From assembly GCA_022453515.1 (NCBI GenBank), contig JAJNNY010000020.1, positions 1-64,000 on the forward strand: 64,000 nt of DNA, written 5' to 3'. Below the pieces are notes generated by a model that worked only from the letters and a program-made list of their open reading frames with translations, made no database searches and was not told the DNA's origin. Positions 58,501 to 64,000 of the stretch are shown piece after piece. A program made the translations under genes and the position numbers. Numbering within the stretch: position 1 is the first letter of the stretch; each line of letters starts with the position of its first letter. This DNA is from Astrocystis sublimbata. Taxonomy: Eukaryota; Ascomycota; Sordariomycetes; Xylariales; Xylariaceae.

Positions 58501-61500
58501 AATTGTTCTACTTGAGTCCTTTCAGTCTGGAGGCCATTGTTAGCTGGTGGTCTAGACTTGTAGTTGGTGTGTTGCTCTTGAGTGCTACTGCTTACAGAGT
58601 GAAACAGTTCTAGGCCTTCGACACTGAACAACTTGGCATTCATGACACTAGCAAAATGCGATACGTAAGAAATGGCAAAGTGTACACGGCATTTGAAAGC
58701 TCGACCATCTGCAGTCGTACCTACTGGTACAACACCAAAGTGTCTACCCAGACACATCTGAGGGGGTTATACTCGGTCCGTAAGAGAGGGCAAAGTGGTC
58801 GGCCGCAAGAAACACGATGACGAGCTTCACGATGACTGTACTGGCCTCGAGCACGTGAAGATCACACAAACGTACGCCCCATGTTGTACTCCGGAGAATC
58901 GGCAGGGTAGGACAATGAAGTCAGATGCCACCGATGCTTACAGATAGTAGAAATCTCACCGGTTGAACATGCGGCACAGCTTAAAGCTGTCACGAATAAA
59001 GCCATGCTTGACACGTATGCTCTGATATTATCCGCTGCGCGGTTGTGCATGTGAAGCCGACTCTCACAATTCAAGATGAGGTCAAGTCATCTTTAGATTT
59101 ATCGCGGGACCACGGCGAATTGTTCGGCATACCGGAAAAAGTCAGCGCGATGTCCGTCGTACTACCTACCTAGGTAGCCACCGAGAACCCGACTGTGTGA
59201 AATTCCTATGAAAACCCTGAAAGCAACGAGGGTTGTATCAAGTGCAAATGACCGGAATAGCGGACTGAATATTCCTCCCTTAGCTCCCGAGTTTCGTCTC
59301 AGCCTAGAATATAAACAGAAAGGGTAGAGACTTACAGTCTATACCAAGTCTCCTATAGCATCGTACAGGAAACTACGAAGGGCAGCGTTTTGGAGCCAAT
59401 GAGATCTTGGTACCTCAACTCAAGTCGTGACACCGTGCCAAGGTCCGATTACCCCTCGTGATACTTCGCTGCCACATAACACTATTGATTACCAATAGTG
59501 CCAATTCGAACAATCCGGGGAGCAGAGCCCCAAGTTCCACCTACAACGGCCGGCAAGACTGGCACGGCCGGCAAGTCTGGTTCTTCGAAACACGTCGGCC
59601 TGTGATAAGAAGCATTTACATATGTACAAGCCACAGACTTGCCATAGTGGGCTTGTGATGCGTACTCGTAGACGTCGACGAAGCTGACGACGACGACGTA
59701 TTGGCGTGTGGCGAACCTGCAGTGCAGGCGGGTGTGATGAGTTCCCCGCAAGTCGGTGCAAGACGGTGCAAGACGATGATACCAGGATCAGGCCACGACG
59801 GCGGGCGTCCAATCCCGAGCAGTGGTTGCCCAGCCACCTGTGGCACAATGTGAGAAATTACGGACCAATTCCTCCAGAGGAACAACCCCGCGTCATTCTC
59901 AATGGCCAAGATTGCAATCGTGAGATGCGGTCAGCTCAGCTTACCCTGGACCCGGGCAGAACCCAGGCAAGTGGTTCTTAGCTTCGTCAAGTGGCAGGTC
60001 AGCTGCCTGCAATCACCTGCGGTCTGTACACGGAATGGCAGAGAGAAGAACATCGACTAAGCCAATGATGTGAGAGGCGTCGACAGCCACAGAAGCGGTG
60101 GGCTGGAGGTAAGTAGCCAGTCGGTCTCGATAGCCCGAGGCGGTGGCACGGAGCTGGAATGCGGCGTAAATGATACCCAGGGCCCCCAGGTATGAACACG
60201 GTCAGCTGACGATTCCTAGCATTACTGATCATGACGGCTACAATTTTCCTCATCCCTCGCGCACAAACTTGTCGTTCAATTTGAACAATGAGTGGCAGAC
60301 AGACATTCATCCACACCGTCTACTGATACTCGTAGATAGTCACAAACAGTCGACTGTCTGACTACCTTGACTACCTTACCAAATGTTTGGGCCTGCCCGC
60401 CTATCATATATGTCAAATAGGACCAGATATGAATCCGCAACCTGGGCAATTTCAAGTTAAGCCTTGGCTGCCGCCCAAGAACTACAGTAGCTAGGTTGCC
60501 ATGCACGCATTCATCTTCGGCAGTCGAAGCTACCTGAAACTGCCCTGGCATGTCCCCTGGGCATAAGGCGTTCGACTGGAACTTGCTGGGGTTATCGTGA
60601 CTTTCATATGTACAGTGTCGTCGTGCCTAGGGCAGGATAAGCACTAGGCTTGCTAGCTGCATGTACTATTTCGAGAACCAACTTCTGGTAAGAGACTCAC
60701 TCTGGTAATCTGTGATAGATAGTATCAGACGTGCTTGTTGGATGTGATATAAAAATTCTCATGCGAGGTGAGGAGTCCACACGCACACATAGCCATTGAA
60801 AATTCATACACACCCGACAGAAGCGCTGTTGGAAAATTCGAGGAAAACCCCAAATGGAGAGAACTAGGCTATGTCCTGGGTTGGGGGTAAAAAGATACAC
60901 TAAGGCTTAGTGGAATATAGTCCGTAACTCCACGGGGGTCATGCCATGCAGGTAAGTAGGCACTCCGTAGCCCCAGCTTCTCATTATCATGGGGCTTCAA
61001 CAGTCTTATGCTCATCTCATCTATGATATTATTGCATTGTAGTGTGGAGTCTCGAATCGATTGAAGGCTCACGAGCTGGCATACTGTGTGAATGCTACCA
61101 ATCGCCGAGAATGACTGGCGCTTCCCATGTACGTACGGTTGCTGTACGACACAGGCGCATGCCTTCACCAACCCAGCTGGTCCTGTCGCGAGAAAGAAGC
61201 GGCGCAATGAATAGCGTCCCGGGGAACTGGCGCCGATCTCTCCTCGTTCTAGCGCCTGAGGCCCACCGAACGCCGCTGCGCTTAGGTTATGCGACCCGCC
61301 AGGACAGGCCTACCATCGAGTGATGGCTGTGCCTCCAGCACCGATCTGCTGCCAGAACACCGATGCCAGCGACTGGCGAGCTGGTTATACTAACCCGCCG
61401 CGCCCGCCATTGCTGATGGGTCCCGTCGAGCCCGTTTTCCGCGATTTGCTTCCTGGGCAATTCCCGCGATGGCATCTGTCACGCATGCTCGTACGCATAC

Positions 61501-64000
61501 GCATAGTAAGTAGTGCGCCCGCTCCCGCTCCCCGACCTTCCTCCATATTCCATCCACCCCGTTTCGTAATCCAAGCCACGGTTGCCGCAGTCTGGGACCA
61601 ACCAAGGTCAGGTCAGTCGCGCGACCAGGATGTTCACGATGGCTCCTCATGACGGGACGGAGTGCGTACTTATCGAGCGGCTCCGCTTCGATGGGATACA
61701 TACGCATACTACTGCACTGTCCATGTACGCATAAGTAAGTGTGTATGGCCGTAGCGTACCTATATATACGCTAACTTTGCGGCACGACGATACACTACCG
61801 ACGAGCTTGACGATGAGGCTCATGTTTCAGCGCTTCAATGAAATGCTAGTCTAGGTACTGTAAGAAGGTAAAGTTAGTTGTGTGAGAATATCCCTGGTCA
61901 ATTTTCAGGTGATGTGATATGCTTTCTCACTAGTAGGGATGTAATGTATGGGATTCGCAAAACGCCATATGCCGCACATCGACTTATTTCTCTGGATGTA
62001 TGCGTATGACGGCCTAGGGCAGCATGCCGAGCACGCGGGCATACGAGGAGGCCCTGTGTCAATCGTGCAACCTACCTGCCTATCCGTTGCGTGTGATGCC
62101 GCAGATCGTTCGGATCTTCATCCGCGATTTACGCTGGTGGGGGGAAAGTGCCAGAAGTGCCCGCATGTCTGCCCGCTGATCTCTCAGGAACAGGAAAAAG
62201 AAGCATTCTGTGCCATCTTGGCGGATATCGGTCGTGAAGGCCACCTGGATGGTGTTGTTGCCTGGCCGTCTCTACGCCCGTAACGACTTTCACGGCTTGT
62301 ATGTAGGATGCTAGCCCGAGAAAGCTTGCGCCGAATCGGTACTCATTGAGCGAGCGGCACGGGTATAAGCGGATAGAGTTAGATAGGTCTGCCGTACATT
62401 GTCTCCGCGACGTGTTGGTAATCACACTCTGTTCGTCTCACAATATTTCCGTCCTGCTGCCTGCATAGGTAATAGCGGGCGGGAGTTCTCTGAACGGTGA
62501 CCTCCCGGCGACGGTCACACCACGGGTTCAGTTAGGGAAAGTCCAGCCATAGGCGGCGGCAGCATGTCTTGGGCGTGTGACCTTCATCCTCCTCCTGCTT
62601 AGCCGATACCAAGGCCCTGCATCGCCTGCGTGCAGAAACAGGGCAGGCTGGCTTGTCGTAGATGCAGCGTACCTTAGAACTGACTTGCCCTCGCAGATAT
62701 GCTTCGACGCCGCGGCGTTGCAAGCCCCACGTGGTTTCTATTTGGGAATTTGATAGCATATGAATGGATATCATTCTCCCCTCTCATTCCATCCCCGAGT
62801 ACGTAGCCATCTTCCGACTGCGGAGATTCAAGAACAGAGCCCAAGAAACCAACCATGTTTCGACCGTGATAAAAATCGACGAAGTCGATGGAGTTGGCTC
62901 ATCTGGTCCAATAACTGCCGGCTCGTTTTCCGCACCCAGTAAGTCGAGCTTGGACCATTGGATATCTCGTGAACCCTGCAAGACACCAGTGCCGAATTAT
63001 CATTGGCCTTTGCGGCCTGGCTCTTTCCCAAATAGGAAATCCGTACATTCTTCTATCGAGGTACGTATACGAGAACGTTTGAATCCTCCATATACCGCTA
63101 TTTTGTTTGGCTTGTGCATTTGGCCTCTCCCCGGAACACTCATAGGAACATGGTGACTGATCAACCAGGCGAGCAGTTACAGGCCAAGCGTCACTGTTTT
63201 TTATTCTTATTTTCGTCTCTACTGTTCACCACTTTCATCACACAAGAGCATCTGTATAGTGAGTTTAGCACGTCGTTACACTGAACAAATAGAAATGTGT
63301 CGTTGGATGTCGAGTATATCGATTGCAGGGAAAGATAAGCAACTTACTACTGATTGATATCAGATTGGATGTTGTTATATGTTTTGCAACAAGGGTGCAT
63401 CCATACCTGGCAGTCCACCTCTCTCCCCTTACCCTGAGCGGGATGAACACCTTGGGGTAGGTTTGATATGCGAGCTATATCACCTTGACATATAACCTCG
63501 ACACCCACCCTCGCAAATATCCACTCATAATCGTCAAGGTGATATTGATAACACGGATGATAATATCCTCTCTCTCCATAACTGCACCGTCGTGACTTGC
63601 CCGTTCCCCATTCCCCATACCCATACCGAGGGTATCATGCACGAAACGTTGTGTTTATGTGTGCTTACGAAACCGAGTTGCTGTGGCTTCCTATCAAAAC
63701 GGAGAGATTGTCGCATAGACGCCCCCCCTGCAAGTGCCTCAACCGCTTCTCTGCTTAATGTAATTGGCCGTCTTCGGAATGATCTACATCCTCGCTTGGG
63801 TTGGCATATTCTCCAGGGTAACACTGCAGTTATTTGCGACCTACACCAACAGTTGTAATCCTGCGATGCGCGCAATTCGAAACTCATTGGAGCACAATAT
63901 AAGACATCGGCCTTGATGCCACCGAAACAGCACGTGAATAACAGTAGCGCATCCTTTCAACCGGCTGTCCTCGAAGTCGCCATATTGTCATTATTAACTC
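55514..64000. other. Gene desert, no supportable gene
   Basis: About 8.5 kb in which I found no supportable gene. Many open frames of 60-130 codons occur on both strands (the longest are near 61948-62283 and 62764-63156, plus) but none has a motif, a signal peptide or consistent splice joints. No transposase, integrase or reverse-transcriptase motif and no terminal repeats were recognised. A CTACCTAGGTAG palindrome lies at 59166-59177 and a GAC trinucleotide stretch near 59670-59700. Confidence 0.55.
59166..59177. repeat. 12-bp palindrome CTACCTAGGTAG
   Basis: Perfectly self-complementary member of the dispersed TAGGTA/TACCTA family in the right-hand gene desert. Confidence 0.75.

Noticed and set aside
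61948..62283. 111-codon plus-strand frame with a Cys-x2-Cys-x3-Cys cluster
   Set aside because: No signal peptide, no homology that I recognise, and a competing minus-strand frame; could be a small gene, but the evidence is too thin.
1..64000. CRISPR arrays, bacterial operons, prophage or telomeric TTAGGG repeats
   Set aside because: None seen; spliceosomal introns and the gene content show a fungal nuclear chromosome, and no direct-repeat/spacer arrays or telomere arrays occur.

Overview
This window is nuclear DNA from a filamentous ascomycete (Pezizomycotina). The genes have short GT-AG introns (mostly 60-150 bases) with CTAAC-like branch sites. The gene set includes a velvet-domain regulator, NUDE, a Pho80/PREG cyclin and a DUF3433 membrane protein. 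A Sordariomycete is most likely, but the order cannot be fixed from the sequence. I rebuilt 12 protein genes and 1 tRNA gene by hand from splice sites and reading-frame continuity. About half of the window is intergenic, which is sparse for this group.

Layout: (1) 1-2809, minus: the N-terminal 893 residues of acetyl-CoA carboxylase, cut by the window edge. (2) 2810-8985: non-coding, with simple repeats and a strong hairpin. (3) 8986-10793, minus: NUDE, a dynein/nuclear-migration factor. (4) 13659-13748, plus: a tRNA-Arg(ACG) with an 18-base intron, then a gene desert. (5) 19171-19728, minus: a compact velvet-domain protein. (6) 22573-23034, minus: mitochondrial BolA3. (7) 23688-26576, minus: a secreted subtilisin-like protease. 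(8) 29018-30743, minus: a berberine-bridge-type FAD oxidase with an 8-base micro-exon. (9) 33315-35378, plus: a stand-alone thiamine-diphosphate enzyme. (10) 37899-38930, plus: a Pho80/PREG-type cyclin. (11) 40464-43962, minus: a DUF3433 multi-pass membrane protein. (12) 45637/45898-47635, plus: Xaa-Pro aminopeptidase with two possible starts. (13) 48138-50294, minus: a secreted S10 serine carboxypeptidase. (14) 51828-55513, minus: a large repeat-rich surface protein, apparently GPI-anchored. (15) 55514-64000: no supportable gene.

There is no operon-like organisation and no backbone gene of a secondary-metabolite cluster. Loose functional themes are extracellular or general proteolysis (subtilase, S10 carboxypeptidase, prolyl aminopeptidase), metabolism (ACC, ThDP enzyme, FAD oxidase) and regulation (velvet, cyclin). 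The most distinctive items are the micro-exon beside the FAD-attachment histidine, the His-rich and Thr-rich repeat surface protein, the compact velvet gene, the dual start of the aminopeptidase, and a recurrent TAGGTA/TACCTA palindrome family scattered between genes.
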